From Zingiber officinale (taxonomy: Eukaryota > Streptophyta > Magnoliopsida > Zingiberales > Zingiberaceae), in contig NC_056001.1 of the NCBI RefSeq assembly GCF_018446385.1, positions 8,736,672-8,800,671 of the forward strand: a DNA stretch of 64,000 nt, given 5' to 3'. Each line of letters starts with the position of its first letter. Within the stretch, counting starts at the first letter, position 1. The notes below the pieces were generated by a model that saw only the letters and a program-made list of their open reading frames with translations, searched no databases and was not told the DNA's origin. This document shows, one piece after another, positions 49,179-62,819 of the stretch. The position numbers were made by a program, and so were the translations under genes.

Positions 49179-52100
49179 CTAATCTGCATCCATCTCCTCC
49201 AATGCAGCTTTTGCAGCCGCCTTGGCTTGCTCCAAGAGTTCGTCTGGAACCTATGACAATAAATGTCTTGTACTTTAAAAAGAACGCCATGAAATATCGA
49301 ATAAAGGGTATAAATGAGACTAATGAGGAAAAACATGAATTAGAGAAGTTTAGAAAAATAAAGAGAAGTATATATTGCAGACAAGTAATTTTCTTGTAAT
49401 ATCCTGTTTCTATAAATATTATAAAAACTATTTGCCTGAAATATCATGTTTTCTATAACCCACCATGGTAGTTGTTGTTGTATCGTGTTGCTATAAAGAA
49501 AAGGAAATGAGCATGGTGCGACTGTATGCTTCAGGAAATGCAGCGCAATAAGCTTTCAGAAAATGTGTTTACTTAAAAAAAAAAGAAGACAATATTTAGG
49601 TTAATGACAAGAGCTAGAGTTTGTAACATGATAAAATACAAATTTGTTGGGAAAGGCCATAGGCACATATGAAAAAGAAACTTCATTTTCTTTGTTCAAA
49701 ATATCTTAAAAGGGAGTTAATTGAGAATTGTCTGAAGCAAAACTATTTGGACAGGAAGGATTAATATCCCAAATCCTATCCAACAAGCAAAGCTGCTCAA
49801 AGCTCCAGCTCAGGTCAACATATAACTTTAGTTTGCCCATAACTATAGAACAATTGCAAAATTTATGGACACATACAGCGTCAAACGATTATTATGCAAC
49901 TAATCAGTGATTGAGGTCATTCAGACAAAAAAGCAGAATTAGTAAAATCAATGAACCAATGTACCTAAATTAGTTTGGTTTTTAACAGTTGTGATAGTAT
50001 TGCCAAAAGCCTATTCATTAGGATGTTCCACAGGAGACTTGGGCAACCAATAAGGAGGAATCGTGATGTATGGCAGAATAGAAGGCATCAGCAAACAAAT
50101 GAGAACTATATTCTACCATATTTGCATGATCAAAGAAAAAAAAGTAAATAGACAATTCAAGGTAATTGTAAAAGTGGCTTTCTTTATGCATAAGAAAGTT
50201 CATGGTACAGAAAAAGAACAGGAAATAAACATTACTAGACAGCTCTAACTAAATTACTGTCTAAAATTAACAAGTCCAATTAACAACAGCTACCTTCTGA
50301 TGCTGGCGGTTTGATTCATCACAGACCCAGCTCATTTCTAACTCAAATGCTTTGTCCTTTGCTTCATCGTGCACTCCAAAAATTCTGCTTGGAAATACAA
50401 GGAAAACAATGCAAATATCAATTTCAATTTGCATTAAGTTCCGGAAATAAAACATATCCAGAAAACAAATATAAAAAAGTCATTAAAGCTCTCTTCTCCT
50501 TTGGGATATTGAGCTGTATCATTTAGTTAGATAAGAGTCTTTCTCCTAGTATCCTAACGTGTTAAGAGTTAATTGAGATACCAAAATAACAAAAACCAGT
50601 AGACCGTCACACAAATTAACCACGAGTGCTCAACTTATCTAGTAATATTCAGAAATATAATTGAGCAACAAAGAACACAATATTCACAAATCAAGGTGGT
50701 CAATTAGGAGGACCCATAAATTGTCACTTTTCTCCACAAGTACTATAGATTTATTGATGTTGAATCTCTAATCTAGTACTTGATGAGAACAGAGAATAAT
50801 CAAGTTTCATTCACATGTTTAACTAATATGATAAGAAACTAAGACAAGTGTAAACAAATTAACAGATCTATAGACATTAGTAAAGATATCCAATAATTAG
50901 TGTATGAAACTCAACAAGGATAATGTAGGATAATTTCTAAACTAAGAGTTGCAGATCCAAGAATGAAATTAGATATATTTATGAATAATGAACTTACAGA
51001 ACATCCATTTTTCCAAATAAACTGTAGAAAACCAGACTAACTTGGACAGCAGTCTTTTTAGTAAAAAAACATATTAGTAAACCTAATAAACAGGAAAATT
51101 GTGGATTTTTTTTCTCAGATTAGTATACCTAATATTGTTCAAATATGATCAGACATCGCACCAGAATCTCATCATAGAGTTACAGCTAGCACTTATAAGG
51201 CCACTAGTCCTCTGGTTGAATAAATGTTGTAACAATGGCCCAAGATGCCCACATTCATGTTACTCGGTAGTTGCTATGCAACATAAGGACATAACCACCT
51301 TCTACCTTGACACAAACAATTATCTCTGTGCAAATCCTTGACAATCCAAATCAAACATTTCCTTTGATAAACTAACAAACAGCATACACCAAGGAACTGA
51401 TTCCAAGGAATAAAAGGCCCTGCACAATGAATGACAACTTGTGGGGGCAAGTTTGAAGTTTTGATAAATCCAGACAACAATTATAAGATGTGACAAGGCC
51501 ACTTAGCATAGTTTAGTTGTTTTATTAGGTTCTTCGGTTAGTTGGGAAGGCACACAAAAGAGACTTCCAACTACCAAAATAATTAATAAGATAACCCAAA
51601 GTCTATAATTTCTACAATGGAAGTAAATAATCAAACAACATAGCAGGATTCTCTGTTGGAAATCCTGAGAGAGCTGAAATAGGACACAACTTACATCTTG
51701 GCTACTTCAATCACTCCTTCCCTGCAGGTCATCTCAGAAAGCTTCAGCTTTTCTATCTCTCTTGAGTAAGAAAAATAGGAATATTAGGTTGAAAAAAAAA
51801 AAAATAACTAGCTGTTCACAGAAAAAAGAATTGATTTAGAAATGACTGATTTTTTTTCATCGCATGACTTGCAAATAAAAAAATTCATGTTGCAAATTCA
51901 ATTACGTTTTAGCAGCCTGTCTTCCTTTTCCAATAGCAGCACCAAAATATCTCTGCATGGTTGCACATTTAACAAGCACATATTTAGCCACTTATAGAAA
52001 CTTCATGATGTTGGAGACATTAGTAAACTCCCCACAGAATGCTATACAAAATTTAATTTTTAATGCCAAGGAATATGAAGCCACCATGAAACTTCATGTA

Positions 52101-55100
52101 ACCTCTTCCCTTGTTCTACTTGTAGCAGAAACATAGCACAAGAAAATCTTAGAAAGAGGGGTAGTATTAAAAAAATAATTGAAGATGCTATATATATCTT
52201 CAAAGATGACTAATAAATTTTATAATTGGATATGTAAAATCCATTCGAGTTGAAGCGATGAGTCATAAAAAGAGACCAAAGATAACTTAACATAATTTAA
52301 GGTAAGATAAAGCATATGGATACTATTAATGAGATAGCCTTTACATAAAGTTGGAGATCCGTAGTGCCAAATCCAAATAGTTGATAATCATAGTTTTGTT
52401 TGTTGATGTTGTTTGGTTGTACAAGAGAAGTATATAATCTATGTAGAGACTCCAGTAAAATGTTTATAGACAAATATGAGAACTTACATATGATATTCCA
52501 GAGGGTTCAATCATGTATAACTGAGGTCCCTCTCTGTCATAACCACCAAGAATAATCCCACAGCCAAAAGGTCTACAACAGCAAGACAAACATTGTCATC
52601 ATGCATATGATAATCTTCAGAAATAAGCACCAAAAATCAAGGGAGTATAATCCTACCTGAGCCACCAATAGAGTGTACAAAGATGAACATAACTTGCAAC
52701 ACGATCTGCAAGCTCCTTGACAGGTATGGGTTCCCCGTATACTCTGCACATGTTGTAGAAATTGAAATGTATGTCAAACGGCTAATGTTATTTCCATATA
52801 ATGTGTGAAAAGTTGCATAGTGAATCTTTAGAATCAATTAGTTAATGCAGATACTAATTAATTAAAAGATGAATAATATATTTACATTACATGTAGCATC
52901 TTAATTATTGTCTATATGAACTTATAGGATCAGTTCTTTACAGACCTCTCATAACTTGCTGCTTCAGATTTTGCTCGTGCAACAATTTGCCTACCATCAG
53001 CTGCTAAGCCAGCCACAGCCTGCATTCACAGTCACAGTGACTTGAGCCTCTAAAAGAATTACCATCATGTGATTAAAGAATTTTTGCAAGTTATATTAAT
53101 TGAATACAGAATGGTGTGTGTGCACTGGATTATTAAATGGCTATACCAAAGAACCTTGCTCTGAATAATTTGAATTAGAACTATTCCCCAATGATTACTC
53201 TTTTTTTTTTTTTGGTAATCCAAGGTATCTAGGCCTCTGGTCCAACTAGTCTTGGAGGTGGACTGCCCGGCCCCATAGACCGGCCACTAGGTAAATTCAG
53301 AAAGCGCAAGTGGGTCCTGGCATGGCACCCCAGCATCACCTGTGGTTCAAACTCTGTAAGAAATGACCAGCATGAGATTTGAATCCTCGTTGCATGGGAA
53401 TCATCCTTGCCGCTTACCACCGCATTGTGCCCCGTGGGGCCCTCAATGATTACTCTTGAATATAATATAAGTGAGAAATATATGTAAGTGAAACATGCCA
53501 CTAGAAAAATTTTGCTGAGACAAAAAGAAGCACATAGTATACTGGATAATTCTTTTTCCATGCCCTAGAACTTACTTGGAGACATAACCATTGTCAAGGT
53601 GAAAATAAAATTTTGTCAACAACACAGAATGGTTACAGTTCCATCACACCAATAATAGTACAGAATGAGATAATTATAAATCAGATTTTGAACCAAGAGT
53701 ATGCCAATGTAAAAAGTAAGCATGTTGTTTTTTGGTATATTTAGAAAATCATTATGGTAAATACACTATGTTGATGATATGAAGACAACTAGTGACAGTT
53801 TAACCATCTTATCATGAAACATACATAGCAATGAGAATTGCCAGCAAAAAACAAGTTATTATAAAGAAACAAATTAATTCTATTATTTTCATGATTTATC
53901 AATCATCAATACAACAACAACAATCAATTTTTATCCCACTAGTTGGGGTCGGCTATTCCTTTTACGTCATCGAGCTCTATCTCATACTATATCATCATCT
54001 ATACTTAAATACATTTTATTTTATTTTATTATTACTAACCAAGTCTTTTTTGGTCTTCCTCTTTCTCATTTGATATGCATGTTTGTCATAGTTTCATATT
54101 GCCTAACTAAAGCATTTATTGGTCGTCTAAGTACATGCCCGTACCATCTTAAACATATCTTTTGGAGTTTTCCCTCAATAGATACAACTCCGACTTTCTC
54201 TCTAATGCTTTTATTCCTATTATGTTCATTCTCGTATGTCCACACATCCACCTTAAAATCCTCATTTTAGCAACTCTCATCTTCTGCTCATGTGCTCGAG
54301 TCATAGCCCAACATTCAGCTCCATACAACATAGTAGGTCTAATTACGGTTTTGTAGAATTTTCTTTTAAGTTTTAGAGGTACTTTACAGTTACATAAAAC
54401 ATCCGACGCTCTCCTCCATTTTGACCATCCTACTTATATTCTATGTAAGACATCTCTCTTAATCCCTCCATCATTTTGATGATCCTAAATATCTAAAGCT
54501 CTCAGTTCTAGGCAACTCGTCATCTCCTATCTTAACAATTATCTCATTATGTCTAATATTGCTAAATTTAAATTTCATATATTCTGTCTTTATTCTACTA
54601 AGTCTAAAACTTTTCTCTTCTAGTATTTCTCACACAGATTTTAGTTTAGCATTTACTCCTTTACGTGTCTCATCTACCAAATCAATATCATCTACAAACA
54701 ACATGCACCACGGTATAATTAGCGTAAAAAGATAGGGACTTAGAACTGATCCTTGATGTAACCCTATCTTTATTGAAAATGTTTCAGTTACTCCGCATGA
54801 AGTCTTTATCGTTACGTCCTTGTGCATATCCTTAATTAATTCAATATATGTTATGTTAACACCTCTCTTTTCTAGAATTTTCCATATAATTTCTCTTGAG
54901 ACTCTATCATAAGCTTTTTCTAAATCAATGAATACATGTGTAGATCTTATTTTTTTGCTCCCGATATTTTTCAATTAATTGTCTAAGAAAATGTATAGTT
55001 TCTATTTCCGACCATCCAAGCATAAACCCAAATTGATTTTCGGTCATTGAGATCTCCTTCCTTAATCTTTTTTTGTATTACTTTTTCCTAAAGTTTCATG

Positions 55101-58100
55101 GTAAAACTCATTAGTTTAATACCCTATAGTTTGCACAATTTTATACGTCTCTCTTGTTCTTATACAAGGGAACTAGAGTACTTATCCTCCATTGATCAGG
55201 TATTTTTTTCGTTTTCAATAGCATGTTAAATAATTTTGCAAGTTATTCAATACCTTATTTCCCTAGGCACTTCCATACCTCTATCGGAATATCATCTGAC
55301 CCAACGGCTTTTTTATTGTGCATCTTATTTAAAGCTTGTTTTACTTCTGAAGTTTGAATTCTACGATAAAAATTTAAATTTCTATACTCATTTGACCTAC
55401 TTAAATTACCTAAGTAAAGTTGATCACCTAAATCTTCATTAAAAAGTTGATAAAAATACCTCTCTCACCGCTTTTTTATTTCTCCATCGTTTACTTGTAC
55501 CCTATTACATTAATCTTTAATACATTTTATTTGAATAAGATTTCTTGTTTTCCTTTCACTTACTTTAGCTATTCTATAAATGTCACTTTCCCCTTCTATT
55601 GTATCTAATTTTTTATATAATCATTCAAAAGTTTCATTTTTTTGCTTCATTCACTACTTTCTTCGCTTCTTTCTTGGCTATTATATATTTTTTAAGTTTT
55701 CCTCGTTCTTACAAATATATAATTCCTTATAAGCTATTCGTTTTTCCTTCACTTTCTCTTATACTTTCTCATTCCACCATCAAGATTCCTTACTTAGTGG
55801 TGCATGTCCTTTTGGCTTACTAAGTACACTCTTAGCTACTATTTTCAACTTTGATATCATCTTATCCCATGTCCTATTAGAGTCACCGTATATTTCATCT
55901 AATGCTTGTACTTCTACCTTCTCCTTAGATATAATTTGCTTCCCATCCTTTAACTTTCACCATTTAATTTTAGGAGTCGTATATATTTTCTTTCTATTAA
56001 TATTATATTTGAGGCATATATTCAACACACTACTAACCTATGTTAGGTATTTAAGCTTTTTCCGGGGATGACCTTGCAATCTTTACAAATTTTTCTATCC
56101 TTCTTCTTAACTATAAGAAAATCAATTTGTCATTTATTATTCCCACTTATGCACGTGACTAAATGTTTTTCTCTTTTCTTAAAAAATGTAATAGCCAATA
56201 TAAGGTCATATGTTATTGCAAAATCTAATATAATTTTCCCATTCTCATTTTTCATTCCAAACTCATAACCCCCATGTACTCTCTCATATTTCTCATTTTT
56301 CACTCCAACATGCTTATTTAGATCGCCTCTTATTAAAATCAATTCATTTGGCAAAATGTTTTGTAATATTTCATCTAAGTCATCCCAAAACCTTGATTTA
56401 GTAGCTTCATCTAATCCTACATGCGATGCATATACACTAATTATGTTAATAGTTTCTTTCATCACTATTATCTTAAGGGTTATAATTTTATCCCCTTTTC
56501 TAACTATTCCTACAACTTCATCTTTTAACGAACTATCTACAACAATACCTACTTCATTTCTTGCTTTACTCTTTTTTTATGTATCATAACTTAAAACCCG
56601 AGTTCTCTATCAATTTTGCCTTTTCGCCTACTCATTTTGTCTCTTGTACAGACAAAATACTAATTCTTCTCCTAATCATCATATATTATCTCAATTGATT
56701 TAGGGTTCCTATTTTTGTATATTCTAAATCTTAGATTATTAGTTTTCCTACATATTTGTTCTTATCCAATATATGGTGTGAGAAATTTTGCCAATTTAAC
56801 GCTATACCTAAGTTCTCATGAAAATGTAGCGGTCATTGCCGATACGTTACCGTCGGACCCTACAATGCGAACTCTGGCATATTTAGATGTAGCAGTCTTT
56901 GCTGAGATGTTACAGTCGGACCCCGCAATGTGTTCCTTCTAGAGAACAACCTAGCATTAGTACAATAGTTTAATGGATCCATTCATTGAATATGTCATAG
57001 TTTTAATGCTAGTTGGTAACCTAACACAACCCTCCTCTTTTATCAATCATCAATGAACGGTATAAAATACAAAGCATACATATAAAGAAATTATCACATC
57101 AAGTATCCGCAAAATAACTCTAGTTCATTAAAAAAGCATCAGTGACGTAAAATAACAAATACAAATATTGGAGGTATTATATAATGTATTTCAAATGGAA
57201 ACAAAATCAACTTTGTAATAACCATGCCCCATAGGATAATTCCAATATCAATCACGCATATCATTGCAAGTGTGTAGTTAATCAGTTCGAGTTGCATTCT
57301 TATTTCATATTTTCCTGATATTACTATCAAGTATTAGCATGATATAAGTACATTGCAACAAGGAACTCATCTTGAAAATTTTCAAATTTCATAAATACAC
57401 AGACTATTTGATGGAACATTAACGATGTTCACCACCATTACACTTAAAGATGCTGCACCCTGGCATTTTTATAACCAGGTTTTGAGCACTATCACAATCA
57501 GGGGAAGACATGAAGCACAAGTATATAATTGTGATTACCCGTGCAATACAAATAGATAACCCTCATAAGAATATAATTCCAAGTGAATTGGCAGATCATC
57601 AATCAACTTCTTCCTCACACCAGACATAATTAATCAAGAAATGTGATGTCCATTCTTAACCAAAAAGTAAGGCTAAGAGTTCACATATTTAAAATTAAAG
57701 ATCATACAAGGAAATGTAAAGTCAGTATCAATATCTGGTCCATCTACCCATGACCCACAATGACATGGTTGAAGTAAATAGTTCCAACTACAGCAAAATT
57801 ATAATTTGTCGATGCTTTATTTTACTGGCATTTCAAAAAGCATCAAATTGTACTGAGGTATCAATCATTTGCCAATGCGGAGTTTTTCCCCTAGGCACGG
57901 CAACAATACCATTTGCTGAGTTGGTAGAAAAAAGTTCAACACCACGATTACTGAATCTTTTTTGATTCTCTACAGAGCATATTACAACTCTGTTAATCTT
58001 GCATGCCGGCACATAATAGTGTGGGCAATGGGATGATTTAACGTCAGTAAACTGTATTTTTTTGCTGTAGTGGATCCACACGCCACTTCTTGTAGTTGCA

Positions 58101-58716
58101 GCCAACATGACTGATCAGGCTTTATCAAGTTAATGTAATCACTATAAGCATCCCACCTCCTTTCACCGAGAAAGCTAAACTCCATATGCTCAAACACGAC
58201 TAAAATACAAGAAAGATTTATATCTGTGGTACAGAAAGCGAATGATGAACCCACTTAACATGTGTAAGCTTACCATGCCAGAATGGCGGTGAACCGCATG
58301 GATCCTCCGGTTGGATCCCGCTAACATCATCTTCGATGAAATCAACTTCTCCACACCCTAATTCCCAGCAAACATCAATCCACTACTCACGAACAACATG
58401 AGGACAGAAAACAAAAACCAAGTTCTCAGAAACATACCATCACGATTCCATCCTTACATTTGATTCCAATCACAGTCCTGCGACGCCCAAGAAAAATAGA
58501 AGCAATAAAAACAACTTTACCTTAGACAAACACCCAAAACGATAAACACCCTAGAACTGGATCGAGGGAAAATCTAGAGAAAGGAGGAGAAAGGGAAGGG
58601 AGTGGAGCGAACCCACTATTGTCGACAGCTTTGGCAGCGTACTCGATCTGAAAGACTCTCCCATCGGGCGAAAATGTGGTGACAGAGAGATCATAGCCTG
58701 TGCCGATGCTACTCAT
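49179..58716 (-). CDS. PAG1: 20S proteasome alpha subunit, PAG1 (alpha-7) type
   Basis: Structural alpha-ring subunit of the 20S proteasome core, in the nucleus and cytoplasm. Ten exons on the minus strand: 58613-58716, 58438-58477, 58274-58357, 52946-53019, 52657-52743, 52488-52572, 51906-51952, 51695-51760, 50294-50384, 49179-49250. All have GT-AG junctions and together they give 249 residues, the family's length. The N-terminus carries the alpha-type signature ([20 protein letters not shown]). Further recognisable words are [82 protein letters not shown], and the acidic end ALEEMDAD. As in other alpha subunits there is no N-terminal catalytic threonine. Intron 3 is 5.3 kb because of a LINE and a SINE. 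A TATA-like tttatatat (minus strand, near 58835) lies about 115 bp upstream of the ATG. Confidence 0.96.
53203..53443 (-). mobile_element. tRNA-derived SINE in proteasome intron 3
   Basis: About 241 bp flanked by a perfect 14-bp duplication CAATGATTACTCTT (53189-53202 and 53444-53457). Read on the minus strand it begins gagggccccacggggcac. It has an A-box-like ggtggtaagcggcaagg and a B-box-like ggattcaaatctc, and ends in an A tract (the T run at 53201-53213 on the plus strand). This is a complete SINE. It is a different family from the one at 9496. Confidence 0.88.
53911..57038 (-). mobile_element. RTE-type LINE, nearly full length but inactive
   Basis: About 3.1 kb flanked by a perfect 16-bp duplication TTTATCAATCATCAAT (53895-53910 and 57039-57054). 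On the minus strand it holds, in order, an AP-type endonuclease (about 56465-56130: [30 protein letters not shown]), a reverse transcriptase (about 54974-54630: [45 protein letters not shown]) and an RTE C-terminal part (54331-54066: [32 protein letters not shown]). The 3' end carries ttgttgttgttgta, usual for plant RTE elements. Many stops and frameshifts break it. Its strand is the same as the proteasome gene that hosts it. Confidence 0.9.
57830..58215 (-). other. Unrecognised coding-like fragment in proteasome intron 3
   Basis: Two minus-strand frames overlap: one from about 58215 ([20 protein letters not shown]) to 58110, and a second at 58108-57833 ([20 protein letters not shown], then [20 protein letters not shown]). 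Composition is protein-like and unlike the AT-rich intron around it, and the frames could be one protein joined by a frameshift near 58115. I do not recognise the family. It could be a captured gene fragment or chance. Confidence 0.3.
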
Positions 58717-60084
58717 CGCGCTAAGCCTCCTCCGATCGCTACGCCTTCGAGATCAAATTGGCTTGCGAGAGCAAGTACTTTGTGGCCGAACTCCGAAGGG
58801 TTTCGTACTTTCGTGCGGCACAAGAGATATATAAAGAGCATCAGTATGCTTCTGGACGGGTCTGTTAAGACCTTACTACGATTTGAAATTTATTACAGTC
58901 CGACGGTTCTAAACTCGGTTCCACCTGATTCTTAATTTTAACGTTTTAGTTCAGGATTTAGGATTTTTGATTTAATTAATAATATATCACAGTTAAAGAT
59001 TATTATATTAAAAATTAAAATTTTAAAATTTATTTTAAAAAATAACTTATAGTAACTTAAATTGTCTATATATTCTTTTAAATTATAAATAAATCAAAGT
59101 CTACGTAGTTCTTTTATATTTTTATCCTTTTATATCGGACGTTGTTACTTACTTTTATTTTCCGTTCACATTATATTCATTCTTTTGGTATCAAAATCTT
59201 CGATTTCGTCATCTAAAAATTACATTCCTTTAAATATTTTATCAGCTCCGATCTAATCGTCGAATAATGCTTGGACTTCTAATGAATCGAGAGATAAAGT
59301 CGATCGTCGTTCATTTGATATGTTACCGTCAGCACTGAATGTCTAATCCACAATACTAGTTAATACTGGACAAACTAAAATTTCTTTAACGATCGTGAAG
59401 AGGGACGGGAAAACTTTGAGCCTCTATGACCATTACTTTAGGATACCAAAATTTTCACTATTTGCTTTATTAAAATCAAAATAAATCGTAAAATAATTCT
59501 TAAGTTTCTATATGATAACTTAAGGATCCTAGTAAATATTTTGTTTGTTCTTTCAATAAAAGTTGTGCTTTGTAAATTTAAATTACTATTAGTAGTTTAT
59601 TGTGGTTTGGAAATATTAATTTGTATTCCATATTTTACATAATAATATATAATATAAATAAATTATAATATTATATAATATTAACTATATCAATAAAAAT
59701 AAAAATTAAATGGAATTAAAGCATCATAATACAAAATACAAAAGTTAACATATCTACTAAAATTTCTAATTTAAATCATTTAATTTTTATATCTAATATG
59801 TAAAAACACAAAGATTTAATATTAATTATTCATTTAAAACTAATATTATGCTAGAAAAATTCTTTAAAGCTAAATAATCAGTGAGATAATAAACACTAAA
59901 AAGTTATTCAGTTACATTGTTAAATATTTTTAATATTTCACAAATATTATCATAAATATTTTATTGTTGTAAAAATAAATATATATTAGTATTAATTTTT
60001 TATGTAAAATATGAATATAATAAAATTTTATATTGAAATGAATCTTATAATAATTAATATGTTGAATTCCAACATTCTACTAGG
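58717..60084. other. Proteasome promoter side and AT-rich intergenic DNA
   Basis: The first 150 bp should hold the PAG1 leader and promoter (cggccacaaagt..., and a tttatatat box on the minus strand near 58835). After 58960 the DNA is very AT-rich with no gene or clear element. Confidence 0.5.
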
Positions 60085-60093
60085 GTGGAAAAA

Positions 60094-60264
60094 GAGCAGG
60101 GATCTCCTGGTCCGTAAATTACGGACCAGGGGATGATCCACTGATCTGGACCTTTGATTTGAATGGACCCCATCTTTAAATAAGTAGGGTTCATTCAAAT
60201 CAAAGGTCCACATGTAGTGGATCATCCCCTGGTCCGCAATTTATGGACCAGGAGATCTGCTCCC
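60094..60264. mobile_element. 171-bp MITE with long inverted arms (Mutator-type duplication)
   Basis: The arms of about 75 bp pair almost fully: left 60094-60168 (gagcagggatctcctggtcc...) with right 60186-60264 (...ggaccaggagatctgctccc). Flanks are a perfect 9-bp duplication GTGGAAAAA (60085-60093 and 60265-60273); 9 bp is the length made by Mutator-type transposases. No coding capacity. Confidence 0.88.
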
Positions 60265-60639
60265 GTGGAAAAATTTTTAATCCCATTTCCTTAGTTTTAC
60301 AAAATTTATCATATTGTTTTATTATAGATGGATACAACCATAAATAAAAAATTACAATCATAATTGGTTTAATATGATTTTCTAAAAATTTTAATCTATC
60401 TTGTACACAAAAATTTAAAACATATTATACATAACGAATTTAAAAAATAAACCGTCAATATAAGATTGATAGACAAATTTTAGATATGTTAGACAAGTAG
60501 TATTAGTATTAGAACTAGTATTATCTAATGATATTAAAAATATTTTATGAGTTAATCTATATTTTTCTAAAATTAAACATAATAATTGTGTGATGTTATA
60601 AGCAGCATGTGATTAATAAAAAACTCTATGAGTGTGTTT

Positions 60640-61190
60640 GATTCAAGTTATCATGTATAACCTTGTTTATGTGATTAGAGAAAAAATATAGAACCAAATA
60701 TTGTATTATTCAACTTAAGTAATGGAACAAAAACTTATTTGTTTAAAGGTTTTAATGAATAACCTAATTTAATATTTTACTATACATATTATTATTATTA
60801 TTTAAATTCGATAATTTTTAATATTTTTTTACTTTTTATTTTTTCATGTTTTTCTTTATTTTTATGTGTTTTTTTTATTTTTTATTTTAATTTTTTATGA
60901 TTTTTCTTTAAAAAAATATTTTTTTTTTACTTTTTTATTTTTATTTCATTTTTACTTCTTTTTTTTATTTTTTTTCCCTATTTTTTACTTTTTAATTTTT
61001 TTTACTTTTTTTAATTTTTTTAAAAACATTTACCTTTTTCTATTATTTATTTATTTTTTACATTTTTAATTATTTTTATTATTATTTACGTTTTTCCTTT
61101 TTTTTCTTTTTAATGTTTTTTTTATTTCTTAGGTCATTTTTCTTTTTTAAAGTTATTTTATTTTATTTTTTATCCTTTTTCATTTTCTTA
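60640..61190. repeat. AT-rich element with T-rich core
   Basis: The start tgtttgattcaagttatcatgtataacc and the T-rich core (60820-61150) match the layout of 27050-27660, so both are probably copies of one non-autonomous transposon family. The frames inside encode only runs of F and L and are not genes. Confidence 0.5.
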
Positions 61191-61499
61191 ACATCGGTAC
61201 TTCCTAGTATTTCGGATGTCGGAAGGTACTTGGTCTTATTATCAATGGATTGAATATTGGAGTTCTTATGTGAATTTACTATTTCCTTTCCCCTTCGAGA
61301 TTGAAATGATGAACCTCTATGACCTCCTCCCATTATAGTTGAAAGTTGGAAATAAAAGTGCATAAAAATATAGGCTAAGAGTTGAAAACGTATAGAGAAT
61401 GTGAAATTGAGAATGAGTAGACAAAATGTGTGTGTAAATGATGAAATAAACTTTCTATTAATATTTATAGAGTTTGGATAGTAACAAACACTAAATCAT

Positions 61500-62815
61500 A
61501 GTTAATATGACATATAATGGAAGACCCTGGTAACATGGGAGGTTAATAATCAAGATGACGTCACAGTCAAAAGTCAAAGAGAGGTGGCAGTCAAAGCTGG
61601 GAAGTTCTTGGCTTGGTCCCAAAAGGAAAGCAACTGTTAAGGCTATGAAGGTCATCTGGGACTTGGCTCTCCCACCTCATAAGCATGCTCTCGATATACT
61701 CCCGATCAGTTTCTTAGCTGGTCGGACCCCAGGGCTCAGTCCCCTCGCTTCTCCTAGGCACTGCTCCAAGTTACACCCAGTCGAATTCTTAGCTGGTCGG
61801 GCCCAGAACTCATTTCCCTCACTTCTCCTAGGAATCACCCCATGCTACTCCCGGTCGGTTTCTTAGCTGGTCGAGCCCTAGGGCTTAGTCCCCTCACTTC
61901 TCCTAGACACCACTCCAATCAACTCTCGGTCAATTTCTTAGCTAGTCGGGCCCCTAAGGTTCAGTCTCCTCACTTTTCTTGGGCACCACCCCAGGCTACT
62001 ATCGATCGACTTCTTAGCTAGTTGGGCTCTAGGACTTAGTCCTCTCACTTTTCTTGGACACTGCTCCAGTCAACTTCTGATCAATTTCTTAGTTGGTCGT
62101 GTCTCCAAAGCTCAGTCCTCTCACTTCTCCTAAGCATCGCCCCAGAGTACTCTCGGTTGGCTTTTTAGCTGGTTGGGCCCTTGGGACTCAGTCCTCTCAC
62201 TTCTCTTGAGCATCGCTCTAGTCAACTCCCGGTTGGCTTCTTAGCTGGGCAGTCCCTCTGGGCTCAATCCCCCTCATTTCTCCTGAGCACCGCTCTAGTC
62301 AACTCTCGATCGGTCTTCCAGGGCTCAATCCCCTCATTTCTCCTGAGCACCACCCCAGTCAACTCCTAGTCGTCCCCAACGCTTGTCAGATTATTATCAG
62401 GAGGCAATACTATCAGAGAATCTCAACAACTTGTCAGAGAATAACGACTATTCATTAGGGAATATTTCAATACTCGGTCACTTGCATAAGGCGGAACCTT
62501 CCTTTACCCAATGGGAATTCGTCGTACTTCATCCATCACCCGACATACCCTGACACCTAACATTCTCTGATACCTCATTATTGTGGAGGTTATGAGAGGT
62601 AGCATAAAAAAGAAGATCATCTCCGTTGACCAAGTACGCGCACATATACGTATCTACTGTAGTACTATTGTGCATCTTCTTTCTAGACTTTTCACTTTGT
62701 GCTGCTCCTGATTTGAACTTCGGAGGCCCTGCGCATGAGACATCTTTCAAGGTTCTCACTCTAACATTCTTGTGTGATCTCTCTATGTATGCACAAATTC
62801 GTGAGTACCATTAGC
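61500..62815 (+). repeat. LTR-like block with a 75-bp tandem repeat
   Basis: From about 61700 to 62360 a 75-bp unit (ttcttagctggtcgggcccc...ctcagtcccctcacttctcctagg.accaccccagtcaactcccggtcgg) is repeated about nine times, the last copies shortened. Downstream, ctgatttgaacttcggaggccctgcg (62709) and the end ...attcgtgagtaccattagcgccc (62800-62820) resemble the end of a gypsy LTR followed by a weakened tggcgcc primer site. I read this as a solo or truncated LTR. No gag or pol follows. Confidence 0.6.
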
Positions 62816-62819
62816 GCCC

